The notes under the pieces: generated by a model
The model's database searches: none
Told to the model about the DNA's origin: nothing
The model's input: only the letters and a program-made list of their open reading frames with translations
Program-made: the position numbers and the translations under genes
Assembly: GCA_963800065.1 (NCBI GenBank)
Contig: CAWCZO010000008.1
Coordinates: 1 to 64,000, forward strand
Reading direction: 5' to 3'
DNA from: CAWJFJ01 sp963800065
GTDB lineage: Bacteria; Actinomycetota; Acidimicrobiia; Acidimicrobiales; UBA8190
DNA: 64,000 bases
Part shown: piece after piece, positions 34,455-41,887 of the stretch
How the letters are laid out: every line of letters begins with the position of its first letter
Numbering within the stretch: position 1 is the first letter of the stretch

Positions 34455-35261
34455 GTGGACCACGCCAGACGCGAGCTCATGGTGGCGCTGGAGCGGCACG
34501 AATCCGAGATTTGGGCCGACTGCTTTGAGGCGGCGGCCGCGCTGCCGGGGAATCCTCTTGGGGCAGTGGTGCAACGCTCGATGACACCACCTCTGCACAC
34601 CCTGGAGGCATTGGACTCCCCGGAAATCAACCGCGTCGTAGGGCTTGGCGCCGGGACCCCGGCCACCCGAGACCAGGTGCGGGCGATCGTCGATTTCCAT
34701 CGCTCCAAAGGCCGTCGGCACCTGCGAGTCGAGCTGTCACCGGTGGCAGCTCCGGCAGATCTGCCAGCATGGCTCATCAACGAGGGGTTCACCCTGGACG
34801 TGGAGTCGCCGACCAAGATCATTCGCTTCACCCACGACGTCAGACCGGCGCCGGCCGACACGCCTGTCCGTGTGCTCGGGCCCGAGCACCGCGAGGCGAT
34901 CGCCGCCCTCAATTCGCTCGCATGGGGAGACTGGCCGGCGAGCGGCCCCGCTGCGAAGTGGTTCGGCGCGACGGTGGGGATCGAGGGCTTCAGGCACTAC
35001 GCCATCTTCGACGACGACCGGCTCGTGTCGGTCGGGGTGATGGTGGTCAAGGGAGAGCTGGCCTGGCTCGGGTTCGGTGCGACCCACCTCCGCTACCAGG
35101 ATCGGGGGCTGAGAGCGGCCAGCCTGGCGTTGCGGCTGGCTCATGCTCGTGATCTCGGTTGCCGGGTTGTTCACGCGGAGGTCCAAACCCGGTTTTCCAC
35201 ATCGCCAAAGTTGCCGTTCGAGCCCTTCTATGAGCGGCAGTCGTACTCACTGACCAGTTGA
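34455..35261 (+). CDS. GNAT-family N-acetyltransferase-like protein (268 aa)
   Basis: The C-terminal half shows a GNAT core: HYAIFDDDRLVSVGVMVVKGELAWLGFGAT, YQDRGLRAASLALRLAHARDLG (acetyl-CoA loop with RxxGxx-like LRAAS) and VVHAEVQ. The acceptor is unknown. The N-terminal half (ELMVALERHESEIWADCFEAA, VGLGAGTPATRDQVRAIVDFH) looks like a second, degenerate GNAT repeat, as in tandem-GNAT proteins. I chose GTG 34455, since TACTAT stands 6 nt before it. A TTG at 34407 is also in frame. Confidence 0.75.
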   Translation: MDHARRELMVALERHESEIWADCFEAAAALPGNPLGAVVQRSMTPPLHTLEALDSPEINRVVGLGAGTPATRDQVRAIVDFHRSKGRRHLRVELSPVAAPADLPAWLINEGFTLDVESPTKIIRFTHDVRPAPADTPVRVLGPEHREAIAALNSLAWGDWPASGPAAKWFGATVGIEGFRHYAIFDDDRLVSVGVMVVKGELAWLGFGATHLRYQDRGLRAASLALRLAHARDLGCRVVHAEVQTRFSTSPKLPFEPFYERQSYSLTS

Positions 35262-35642
35262 GGAAGCCGGTCCGTCCTCTGACCGACCGTAGCGTTCACA
35301 GTGCCGATCGAACCGAAACGCGACGTACAAAGGGAACTGCTGCAGTTCGGCTCGTCACCAACCGGCGTCGGCAGACAGGTGGCCTCAGGCGGCCTCGATC
35401 ACGGGCAAGGACTTCCCACGGAGTCCCTCGTCCTCGAGTAGCTCTGTCGAGCTGAGCCTCCATGGCCCGAATCCTCCGAGGCCAATCGGATCAGGTTCTC
35501 ATCTACGATTGCGGACGATGGCCCGTGCGGCTTCAGCAAGGTTCGTCGAGACCCACTCCCGGAGGCGGGCCTCCGATGACGGTCCGGTGGGACTCAGGGG
35601 GTTCAGCGAAACCGTTACACCTGGTCTGGTGCGCCCTCTTCG
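35262..35642. other. Intergenic between accessory stretch and tRNA cluster
   Basis: About 380 bases in which no gene is supported on either strand. It separates the lower-GC accessory stretch from the tRNA genes and would be the natural landing edge for elements inserting at the 3' end of tRNA-Lys. I could not find an exact copy of the tRNA-Lys 3' end on this side by eye. Confidence 0.45.
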
Positions 35643-35717
35643 TGGTGCGCCCCTCGGGATTCGAACCCGAAACCTGCGGATTAAGAGTCCGTTGCTCTGC
35701 CGTTGAGCTAGAGGCGC
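35643..35717 (-). tRNA. tRNA-Lys (CTT)
   Basis: Minus-strand cloverleaf: acceptor GCGCCTC pairs with GGGGCGC, D-arm GCTCAACGGCAGAGC, anticodon loop CTCTTAA (anticodon CTT), T-arm with GGTTCGAATCC and discriminator A. A CCA is encoded at 35643-35645. Confidence 0.95.
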
Positions 35718-35769
35718 AGCCGGGAGTGTAGAAGATGACGCCCGACCTGTGGAGCGGTGGCACGATCGT

Positions 35770-35846
35770 TGGGGTGACCGAGGGGACTTGAACCCCCGAC
35801 CTCCAGGGCCACAACCTGGCGCTCTAACCAACTGAGCTACGGCCAC
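35770..35846 (-). tRNA. tRNA-His (GTG)
   Basis: Minus-strand cloverleaf: acceptor GTGGCCG pairs with CGGTCAC, anticodon loop TTGTGGC (anticodon GTG), T-arm GGGGGTTCAAGTCCCC, discriminator C and encoded CCA (35770-35772). The base before the 5' end is G, supplying the His-specific G-1. Confidence 0.95.
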
Positions 35847-35948
35847 CGTGCCGGACCAGCATGGCACAAGCCGCACCTCGTCTCCGCCCGACCCGGGGCT
35901 AACCTGGCCTCACGGGACGCCCCGGCCTGCTCGCGGACCGACCGACCC

Positions 35949-36022
35949 GCCTCCGTAGCTCAACTGGATAGAGCAGGTGGTTTCTACCCACCAGGTTGCG
36001 GGTTCGACTCCTGCCGGGGGCA
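35949..36022 (+). tRNA. tRNA-Arg (TCT), intact copy next to a displaced 3'-end duplicate
   Basis: Plus-strand cloverleaf: acceptor GCCTCCG pairs with CGGGGGC, D-arm GCTCAACTGGATAGAGC, anticodon stem GGTGG/CCACC with loop TTTCTAC (anticodon TCT), T-arm and discriminator A. CCA is not encoded. Its last bases from the T-stem to just past the discriminator recur at 37943-37969, which marks it as an integration site. Confidence 0.95.
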
Positions 36023-36024
36023 CG
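35998..36024 (+). repeat. Putative att repeat, left copy (3' end of tRNA-Arg)
   Basis: 27 bases, GCGGGTTCGACTCC through GCCGGGGGCACG, covering T-stem to just beyond the discriminator base. They match 37943-37969 with a single difference (T at 36003 versus G at 37948). The last 21 bases are identical. Confidence 0.85.
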
Positions 36025-36287
36025 TTTCGCAACGGACAGAGACACTGAACGCTCCGGACCTCCGGAGACCGGATGAGCCGGACAGAAATCGACTGGATCC
36101 GGAAACGGCGCTACGACGAGCTCGGGGAGGAGGGCCTGAGGCCCCTTTCCAAGCGGTCCACGGTGAGCCCGAGGGCCACCCATGTGGTGGGGAAGGTCCT
36201 CTTCCCGCGGCGGAACTGCCACGTCGCCGCGTGGGCGATCTTGTGGCGCCCTTGTGCGGCGGAGATGGAAGACGTCATGAGGATCTC
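36025..36287. other. Gap inside the island, no firm gene
   Basis: About 263 bases after tRNA-Arg. A 74-codon frame (36073-36297, starting MSRTEIDWIRKRRYDELGEE) has a weak GGAGA before its ATG. It overlaps the end of the convergent epimerase gene by 10 bases and resembles nothing I know, so I do not call it. Confidence 0.4.
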
Positions 36288-37205
36288 TCACCGGTAGTAA
36301 TGACCCTGCCCGAGATCTTCGAGGAGGCTCGGCCCGGCGGGCTCCCATGCGAGGAGCTCTCGGGTGACGGCGGCGGTGGCGGGGCTGTCCATTGCCACGA
36401 AGTGGCCCAGGTGGGCGAAGTGTTCGACGGCGTCGGCGGGGGGCACCGACGTCGTCGGGAGGCCGAGGTGCCGGCCGATGGCCTGGGCGATCTCCCGGAA
36501 GGGGACGCCCTCGTCGGCGACGGCGTGCAGGACCGACCCGGCGGGGGCCGACTCGACGGCCAGGCGGGCCAGGCGGGCGGCGTCGGAGCGGTGCACAGCC
36601 GGCCAGCGGTTGGTGCCGTCACCCACGTATCCGGCCATGCCCCGCTGACGGGCGATGCCGACGAGGGTGGCCACGAAGCCGTGGTCGCCGGCACCGTGGA
36701 CCGTCGGGGGGAGGCGCAGTACCGACGAGCGGACGCCTGTGCCCCTCAGGGACAAGGTGAGCAGAGCGGTGGCCGACCGGAGCCCGGCGGGGTTGGTCCG
36801 AATCTCGGCACTGGGCACGAGTCCGTCGTCCTCGGTGGCCGGGCGACCGGCTGTCAGCCCGAGGACGCCCGAGGCGAGCACGAAAGGATGGTCGGAATCG
36901 GCCAGGGCCGCGCCCATGGCCTCCACGGCCCGTCGGTCGGCGGCGGCGGCGGCGGCGAAGTTGCCGCCGAAGGCCACCTCGTGCTGAAAGGCCAGGTGGA
37001 TCACCCCGTCGGAGTCGGCGGCCGCCTTGGCCAGACTGTCGGGGTCGTCGATGTCGCCTCGCTGAACCATGGCGCCGGCCTCTTCCAGCCGCTGGGCCGA
37101 TGGCTCGGAGCGGGCCAGGCCGACCACCTCGTGGCCGGTTCCGACCAACTCGGGCACGACTGCCGAGCCGATCCAGCCCGATGCGCCGGTGACAAAGATC
37201 CTCAT
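36288..37205 (-). CDS. NAD(P)-dependent epimerase/dehydratase, atypical SDR (305 aa)
   Basis: Extended/atypical SDR: nucleotide loop VTGASGWIGSAVVPEL (residues 5-20), ARSEPSAQRLEEAGAMVQRGD for the second strand, SDGVIHLAFQHEV near 70. The usual YxxxK is replaced by SATALLTLSLRG-like text, as in many NmrA/atypical SDRs, so catalysis by the classical triad is doubtful. The likely role is handling of a small reactive compound or redox sensing; substrate unknown. ATG 37205 follows GGAGG, which decides the start over GTG 37229. Divergent from TetR with a shared 89-base control region, so probably repressed by it. Sits in the tRNA-linked island. Confidence 0.88.
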   Translation of the reverse strand: MRIFVTGASGWIGSAVVPELVGTGHEVVGLARSEPSAQRLEEAGAMVQRGDIDDPDSLAKAAADSDGVIHLAFQHEVAFGGNFAAAAAADRRAVEAMGAALADSDHPFVLASGVLGLTAGRPATEDDGLVPSAEIRTNPAGLRSATALLTLSLRGTGVRSSVLRLPPTVHGAGDHGFVATLVGIARQRGMAGYVGDGTNRWPAVHRSDAARLARLAVESAPAGSVLHAVADEGVPFREIAQAIGRHLGLPTTSVPPADAVEHFAHLGHFVAMDSPATAAVTRELLAWEPAGPSLLEDLGQGHYYR

Positions 37206-37231
37206 GACGGGTACCTCCGGGGGACACACTG

Positions 37232-37274
37232 ATGTCAGTGACTGCTATCAAGGTAGGTGGCATGTCAGTGACTG
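37232..37274. promoter_or_regulatory. Double operator: two ATGTCAGTGACTG repeats 30 bp apart
   Basis: ATGTCAGTGACTG occurs at 37232-37244 and again at 37262-37274. Each holds the inverted repeat CAGT-G-ACTG. The 30-base centre distance is close to three helical turns, placing both on one DNA face between the divergent epimerase and TetR genes. This is a likely binding site for the adjacent TetR protein. The second copy ends just before the TAGGCT box of tetR. Confidence 0.75.
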
Positions 37275-37294
37275 TCAACACCTAGGCTGGGGTC

Positions 37295-37864
37295 GTGGGT
37301 CGATGGCAACCGGACAGTCGCGGGCGGCTCCAGGAGGCGGCTCTGGCCCTGTACTCGGAGCGGGGATTCGACCAGACCACAGCGGCGCAGATCGCCGCCC
37401 GGGCGGGCCTGACCGAGCGCACCTTCTTCCGACACTTCGCCGACAAGCGAGAAGTGCTCTTCGGTGGATCTGCCTTCCTCAAAGAGCGGATCGTGGACGG
37501 CGTGGCCGGGGCGCCCCCGGAGGACGGGCCGCTCGACGCCGTCGCCTGTGGACTGGCCGCCGCCGCCACCATGCTCGGCGAGTTCCGCCGCGACCTGTCG
37601 CGCCAGCGACACGACGTCATCGCCGCCAACCCCGAGTTGCGGGAGCGGGAGTTGGCGAAGCTGGCCGACTATGCCGCCGCAGTGGCCACGGCCCTGCGGC
37701 GGAGGGGCGTGGGCGAGCCCCGAGCCAGCCTGGCGGCCGAGGCCGGTATGACGGTATTCCGCGTCGCCTTCGAGCGATGGTCGAGCGGGACCGACGACCG
37801 TGACCTCGCCGAGGTCATGCGGGACTCCCTGGCCGGGCTGCGCGCTGTGGCCGGCGGAGGCTGA
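37295..37864 (+). CDS. TetR-family transcriptional regulator (189 aa)
   Basis: N-terminal TetR helix-turn-helix: LQEAALALYSERGFDQTTAAQIAARAGLTERTFFRHFADKREVLF (about residues 10-55, quoted in part: GLTERTFFRHFADK). The C-terminal ligand domain is helical and Ala-rich with no recognisable pocket signature. GTG 37295 lies 6 nt after TAGGCT, so the mRNA is probably leaderless and the operator pair lies immediately upstream, fitting autorepression plus control of the divergent epimerase gene. Confidence 0.92.
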   Translation: MGRWQPDSRGRLQEAALALYSERGFDQTTAAQIAARAGLTERTFFRHFADKREVLFGGSAFLKERIVDGVAGAPPEDGPLDAVACGLAAAATMLGEFRRDLSRQRHDVIAANPELRERELAKLADYAAAVATALRRRGVGEPRASLAAEAGMTVFRVAFERWSSGTDDRDLAEVMRDSLAGLRAVAGGG

Positions 37865-37942
37865 GCCGACCGTGAAGGGTGCTGTCCGTCCGAGCCGGTC
37901 CCCGAGGCACGGGCCGTATGCCCGGATCGACCCACGAACGTG

Positions 37943-37969
37943 GCGGGGTCGACTCCTGCCGGGGGCACG
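37943..37969 (+). repeat. Putative att repeat, right copy (tRNA-Arg 3'-end fragment)
   Basis: 26 of 27 bases equal the end of tRNA-Arg. The sequence before it (CGGATCGACCCACGAACGT) shows no match to the tRNA body, so this is a 3' fragment and not a decayed whole tRNA. It lies 17 bases from the stop of the YjbR-like gene. Confidence 0.85.
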
Positions 37970-37986
37970 CGCGATTGCTCGACGCC

Positions 37987-38358
37987 CTACGGCGCAGCGG
38001 CGTCGAGCAGGGCCAGGAGCTTTTTCGGGGCCACCGTGCGGTAGGCGTCCTCGCAGATCACTTCCATCTGGTCCCAGTCCACGCGGCCGTCGAGACGCGC
38101 TCCCACCCAGCCCCGCCCTCCGACGTAGGGCGGTCGGAAGAAGCGCTTCGGTGCGCTGGCGACGAGCCCCTCCAGAGCTCCCATCGGAGCGGCGCACCAC
38201 AGATGCGGGAACCGGTCGTCGTGGTGACCGTCGGGCCACAACATGACGAACTGCTTCTTGACGAAGAAGGCGGGGGCGCCGTGACTGAGCTTCTCGGTCA
38301 CCTCGGGCAGGGCCATGCAGATGCCGCGCACCCGGTCCTCCACGCCGCCGCCTTCCAT
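37987..38358 (-). CDS. MmcQ/YjbR (DUF419) family protein (123 aa)
   Basis: CyaY-like fold DNA-binding-type protein. ICMALPEVTEKLSHGAPAFFV, QFVMLWPDGHHDDRFPHLW and GRGWVGARLDGRVDWDQMEVICEDAYRTVAPKKLL follow the family throughout. Its role is unclear, although some members bind DNA. ATG 38358 starts the family domain; the frame stays open far upstream but without resemblance. Its stop lies beside the right att-like repeat. Confidence 0.88.
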   Translation of the reverse strand: MEGGGVEDRVRGICMALPEVTEKLSHGAPAFFVKKQFVMLWPDGHHDDRFPHLWCAAPMGALEGLVASAPKRFFRPPYVGGRGWVGARLDGRVDWDQMEVICEDAYRTVAPKKLLALLDAAAP

Positions 38359-38598
38359 GCGTGAAGGGTAGGCACGCCGGGCCCGGGTGGTGGGGGAAAT
38401 CGTGCCTGGCACCTCCGGGGCGGGAACGGGCCCGGGGCCACCCGCTCCCGGCTCCCGCCGGGTCCCGCCCCGTCCCCGGGGCCACCGTGGCCCGGGCTCC
38501 CGAACCCCGGGCCGGAGTCGAACGACTCCGGCCGGCGCCGCCCCGGGCCATCGCGCCCACGGACCACCGGACGAAGGTTCGTGTTTAGACTGCGCGAC

Positions 38599-39375
38599 GT
38601 GGCTCGGGTGGTGGCGGTGGCCAACCAGAAGGGTGGGGTGGCCAAGACGACGACCGTCCACGCCGTGGGGTTCTCGCTGGCCGAGCTCGGCCGCCGGGTC
38701 CTCTTGATCGACCTCGATCCCCAGGCGTGCCTCACCTATTCCGTCGGGATCGACCCCGACACCCTGGACCGCTCCCTCCACGACGTCTTCGTCCGCAAGA
38801 TGAAGGCGGCCGACGCCAGACAGACTCTGGCCGGGGTCGAGGGGATCGACATCCTCCCGTCCACGATCGACCTGGCCGGTTCCGAGGTCCATCTCCTGAC
38901 GCGCACCGGACGCGAACATGTCCTGGCGCGGGCTCTGGCCCCGGTGACGGACGACTACGACGTGATCCTCATCGATTGCCCACCGTCGCTGGGTGTCCTC
39001 ACCATCAACGGACTGACCGCCGCCCAGGAGGTCCTGATCCCTCTGCAGTGCGAGGCGCTCAGTCACCGCGGTGTGGGGCAGCTCCTCGAGACGATCGACG
39101 ATGTCCGCATGTTCGCCAACGCCGATCTCCAGGTGCGCGGCGTGATCGCCACCATGTACGACGAGCGGACCCGGCACTCGAGAGCGGTGCTCGATGACGT
39201 GAAGGAGCGCTACGGGTTGCCCGTGTTCGACCCTCCGGTGCGCAAGTCCATCCGGTTCGCCGAGGCTCCGCTCGGTGGGCTCTGCATCCTGCAGCACGCA
39301 CCCAACTCCCCGGGGGCCGAGGCGTACCGCGCCATCGCCCGACAGCTCGACGCCGACCCGCGTGCCGTCCGCTGA
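38599..39375 (+). CDS. ParA/Soj-family ATPase, orphan (258 aa)
   Basis: Deviant Walker A NQKGGVAKTTT (residues 8-18, signature Lys present), switch LLIDLDPQACLTYSVG, Walker B VILIDCPPSLGVLT, and the late PLQCEALSHRGVGQLL. These are typical of chromosomal ParA/Soj ATPases that position DNA or cargo. No parB or parS-like repeats are adjacent, so cargo positioning or a duplicate ParA is possible. GTG 38599 is preferred: TAGACT stands 7 nt upstream. A GTG at 38581 would add six residues. It is followed after 29 bases by a zinc-ribbon protein and then DedA. Confidence 0.9.
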   Translation: MARVVAVANQKGGVAKTTTVHAVGFSLAELGRRVLLIDLDPQACLTYSVGIDPDTLDRSLHDVFVRKMKAADARQTLAGVEGIDILPSTIDLAGSEVHLLTRTGREHVLARALAPVTDDYDVILIDCPPSLGVLTINGLTAAQEVLIPLQCEALSHRGVGQLLETIDDVRMFANADLQVRGVIATMYDERTRHSRAVLDDVKERYGLPVFDPPVRKSIRFAEAPLGGLCILQHAPNSPGAEAYRAIARQLDADPRAVR

Positions 39376-39404
39376 GGCCGCCGCCCGAGAAAGGACGCGC
39401 CCCG

Positions 39405-39905
39405 GTGTCCGACGCTCCTGATCCCCTGGGCAAGCGGGCTCTGTACTGGGCCCCCGCTGAAAGGTACGAGGAGGGCCGGCGGAACCCCGACGGGGGCGAG
39501 GTCCCCGGCAAGCACGCCTTGTACTCCGACGCCGGTTCCGGCACGACGCCGTCGGGCGGTCGCCTTCGTACCCGACGGTCGGACTTCGACCGTGCCGGCG
39601 CCGGCCGGGACGGCCATCCCCCGAACCGCCGCCCCCCGGGGTCCGGTCCGCAGGCCGCCAACCGCCGACGGTCCGCCCCACCCGACGAGCTCGAACGCCC
39701 CGTCGGGTCGGGGATGTTCGGTTCGCTGACTCTGCAGTGCTCGTCGTGCCGGGTCCGCTCACAGGTGGATCTGGTGGAGTACATCGTGCTCCACCTGCCC
39801 CTGTGGTTGTGGCGGCCGGGACGTGGGTACACGAGGTTCATGACGTGTCCCGCCTGTCATCGGCGGACCTGGATCAGCGCGTCGTGGACGTCGTGGACGC
39901 GCTGA
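39405..39905 (+). CDS. Basic protein with C-terminal zinc ribbon, next to ParA (166 aa)
   Basis: Not a family I can name. It opens with DPLGKRALYWAP and a second PGKHALYSDA, an apparent internal repeat of (L/P)GKxALY. An Arg/Pro-rich disordered middle follows. The C-terminal domain has two CxxC knuckles (LQCSSCRVRSQVDL and TCPACHRRTW, about 110-155), so it probably binds zinc. GTG 39405 has AGAAAGGAC upstream. Close linkage to parA suggests a partner or cargo; this is inference. Confidence 0.7.
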   Translation: MSDAPDPLGKRALYWAPAERYEEGRRNPDGGEVPGKHALYSDAGSGTTPSGGRLRTRRSDFDRAGAGRDGHPPNRRPPGSGPQAANRRRSAPPDELERPVGSGMFGSLTLQCSSCRVRSQVDLVEYIVLHLPLWLWRPGRGYTRFMTCPACHRRTWISASWTSWTR

Positions 39906-39933
39906 TCGTCGCTTGACCGTGGGCGGATAGGGC

Positions 39934-40560
39934 ATGGTCGCCAGCGTCACGAGCTGGCTCCTCCGCCTGCACGGCCCCGTCGTCTACCTCGTTGTCGGGT
40001 TGCTCGTGTTCTTCGAGGTGGCCATCGTGATCGGGTTCTTCGTGCCCGGCGAGATCGCCTCGATCATCGGTGGGGTGATCGCCAGTCAGCATCACGCCAA
40101 CGTGGTCCTCGTGATCGTGGTGGTGGTGGCGGCGGCCATCGCCGGCAATGTCGTCGGTTACGACGTCGGCCGTCTGGTCGGCCCGTGGCTCTTCTCTCAT
40201 CGGCCGCTCGCCGGACGCGCCGGTGTGGTCCGGGCCCAGGAGCTGGTGGCCCGGCGCGCCGGCCCGGCGGTCGTCGTGGGTCGCTTCGTGGTCGTGGTGC
40301 GCGCCGTGCTCCCGGGACTGGTGGGCATGAGCGGGATGCCCCGCCGGATCTTCAACGTGTTCAGCGCCGTCGGTGGTCTCGTGTGGGGGACCCTGTGGGT
40401 GCTCGTCGGATTCGGCCTCGGGCTGTCCTACACCAAGGTCACGAGAGACTTCGGTTGGGGGTCCTTGGTCGTGCTGGCGGCGCTGCTGGTGGCCTGGTTG
40501 GTCGTCGAGCGGCGCCGGCTCCGTCGCCGTCACCGGTCCGGGCCCGCCGGGCCCCCGTGA
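39934..40560 (+). CDS. DedA-family membrane protein (208 aa)
   Basis: Integral membrane protein with VTT/DedA features: LVVGLLVFFEVAIVIGFFVPGE (pore-like FxPGE motif), NVVGYDVGRLVG (G-x-x-x-G-R), RFVVVVRAVLPGLVGMSGMP (FxxxxR-x-x-P) and a last segment GSLVVLAALLVAWLVV. DedA proteins transport lipid carriers such as undecaprenyl phosphate or keep membrane potential. ATG 39934. It follows the zinc-ribbon gene after 28 bases, so it may share a transcript with parA. Confidence 0.92.
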   Translation: MVASVTSWLLRLHGPVVYLVVGLLVFFEVAIVIGFFVPGEIASIIGGVIASQHHANVVLVIVVVVAAAIAGNVVGYDVGRLVGPWLFSHRPLAGRAGVVRAQELVARRAGPAVVVGRFVVVVRAVLPGLVGMSGMPRRIFNVFSAVGGLVWGTLWVLVGFGLGLSYTKVTRDFGWGSLVVLAALLVAWLVVERRRLRRRHRSGPAGPP

Positions 40561-40593
40561 CCGCTCCCGGCTCGCCTTCGCCGGCGGGCGCGG

Positions 40594-41787
40594 TCAGGAG
40601 GGGGACGCCACCGTGACGATGCTCTGGACCGCCGACACGGGGGTGCCGTCGGACTCGCCACCGACGAGCCAGGCGGTGGCGCCGATGACGGCCACGCCGG
40701 CGTAGGACACCGGAACGGCCAGCTGTCCCACGGACCGGACGCGTCCCGAGGCGGGGTCGAACCACCACACGGTGGACACCGACGTGGTCGTCGTGGGCGG
40801 AGCGGTGGTGGTGGTGGCGCCGGCGCCCCGCTTCTTGACGGGGGTCGCCGCCGTGTTGCCGCCGGCCAGGAGGACGTCGTGGCCCAGAACGGCCGCCGCC
40901 GCCCCGGTCAGTGGCTCCGGGAGGCGTCCCGCATCGCTGACCTTGTGCGTCTTCAAGTCGACGACCTGGATGGTTCTCACCGGACGACCGGCGTCGGCGC
41001 CGGAGGCGGCCACCCCGCCGAAGACGTAGATCTTGTTCCCCACGGCGGCGACGGCGGGGAACTGCACGGGCACGGGGAGCGACGCCACCACGGCGAAGTG
41101 CTGACCGTCGGCGGTGGCCAGGACGCCGGGGTCGGACCCGGCCCCGCTGTCCCCGCCCACCAGATAGGTCGTGGTCGCCGTCGTGACGGCGGCGGCGGCG
41201 GTTCGCGGTTGCGGCAAGGTTCCGAGGGAGGTGCTCGTGGGCATGGCGGCCCCCGGCGCCGGGCCGGTGGCCGCCGTCGGGGACAAGGCCTGCACCGCCG
41301 CCGTGGCCGACGACAGGGCCGACGGGGCTCCGCCGAAGACCACCACCCGACCGCCGAGGACGGCCCCGGCGGCGTCCTCGAGCGTCGTCGTCAGGTCTCC
41401 GATCTGGGTCAGCGCTCCGGTGGTGACGTCGAGGGCGAAGGCTCCCGACGCCGTCAGCCCTCCGGTGGTGGCTCCCCCGAGGATGATCAGCCCGCCGCTG
41501 CCGGGGACCGGGTCGGCGACGACGACGGCCCGGCTGATCGGCGCCCCCAGCCGCCAGGTGGCCAGAGTGGCCACCACCCGGGGCGCGGCGACGGACCGAC
41601 CGGCGTGACGGGAGGACGTCGCCGGGGGGAGGTGCTTCGGGCCGTGTCCGAGGAAGAAGACCAGCAGGCCGGCCAGGGCCAGGACGATCACCAGGGCCGC
41701 CGCCATCCAGGTCCGCCGGGCGCGTCGGGTGGCGTGCCGGGCGTCGAACCCGGGCATGCGTCGGGCGAGGGGTGCGTTGACGGACAC
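40594..41787 (-). CDS. Membrane-anchored kelch-like propeller protein (397 aa)
   Basis: Short basic cytosolic start, one membrane segment (MAAALVIVLALAGLLVFFLG, about 28-48), then five or six kelch-type blades with GGLIILGGATT, GRVVVFGGAPS, TTYLVGGDSG, NKIYVFGGVA, HDVLLAGGN and TAWLVGGESD. A Thr-rich loop (TTTTAPPTTTTS) lies in the last blade. Extracytoplasmic display is expected; the ligand is unknown. GTG 41787 start. Convergent with dedA. Confidence 0.82.
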   Translation of the reverse strand: MSVNAPLARRMPGFDARHATRRARRTWMAAALVIVLALAGLLVFFLGHGPKHLPPATSSRHAGRSVAAPRVVATLATWRLGAPISRAVVVADPVPGSGGLIILGGATTGGLTASGAFALDVTTGALTQIGDLTTTLEDAAGAVLGGRVVVFGGAPSALSSATAAVQALSPTAATGPAPGAAMPTSTSLGTLPQPRTAAAAVTTATTTYLVGGDSGAGSDPGVLATADGQHFAVVASLPVPVQFPAVAAVGNKIYVFGGVAASGADAGRPVRTIQVVDLKTHKVSDAGRLPEPLTGAAAAVLGHDVLLAGGNTAATPVKKRGAGATTTTAPPTTTTSVSTVWWFDPASGRVRSVGQLAVPVSYAGVAVIGATAWLVGGESDGTPVSAVQSIVTVASPS

Positions 41788-41887
41788 CAGCGGACCTACG
41801 AGTTGCCGTGCGACGTATGTCTGTCTATCCGCCAGGGTCTAGCAGTATTGGATCCCGGCGCGCCGGACCCTCGGCGACAGCCGTCGC

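Larger units (their letters stand above)
36025..37969. mobile_element. Small tRNA-Arg-linked island bounded by att-like repeats
   Basis: The segment between the intact tRNA-Arg and the displaced tRNA 3' end holds a divergent pair: NAD-dependent epimerase and TetR regulator, with its own operator. Integration at a tRNA 3' end by a tyrosine recombinase leaves exactly this trace: a rebuilt tRNA at one end and a truncated copy at the other. No integrase, excisionase or replication gene is present, so the element is either a remnant or is moved in trans. GC is not clearly different from the core. Confidence 0.6.

Noticed and set aside
36073..36297. 74-codon open frame just after tRNA-Arg, possible excisionase
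   Set aside because: Weak ribosome-binding sequence, overlaps the convergent epimerase end, and the translation shows no helix-turn-helix or excisionase features.
37943..37969. Second, complete tRNA-Arg gene
   Set aside because: Only the T-arm/acceptor end is present; upstream bases do not form D- or anticodon arms.
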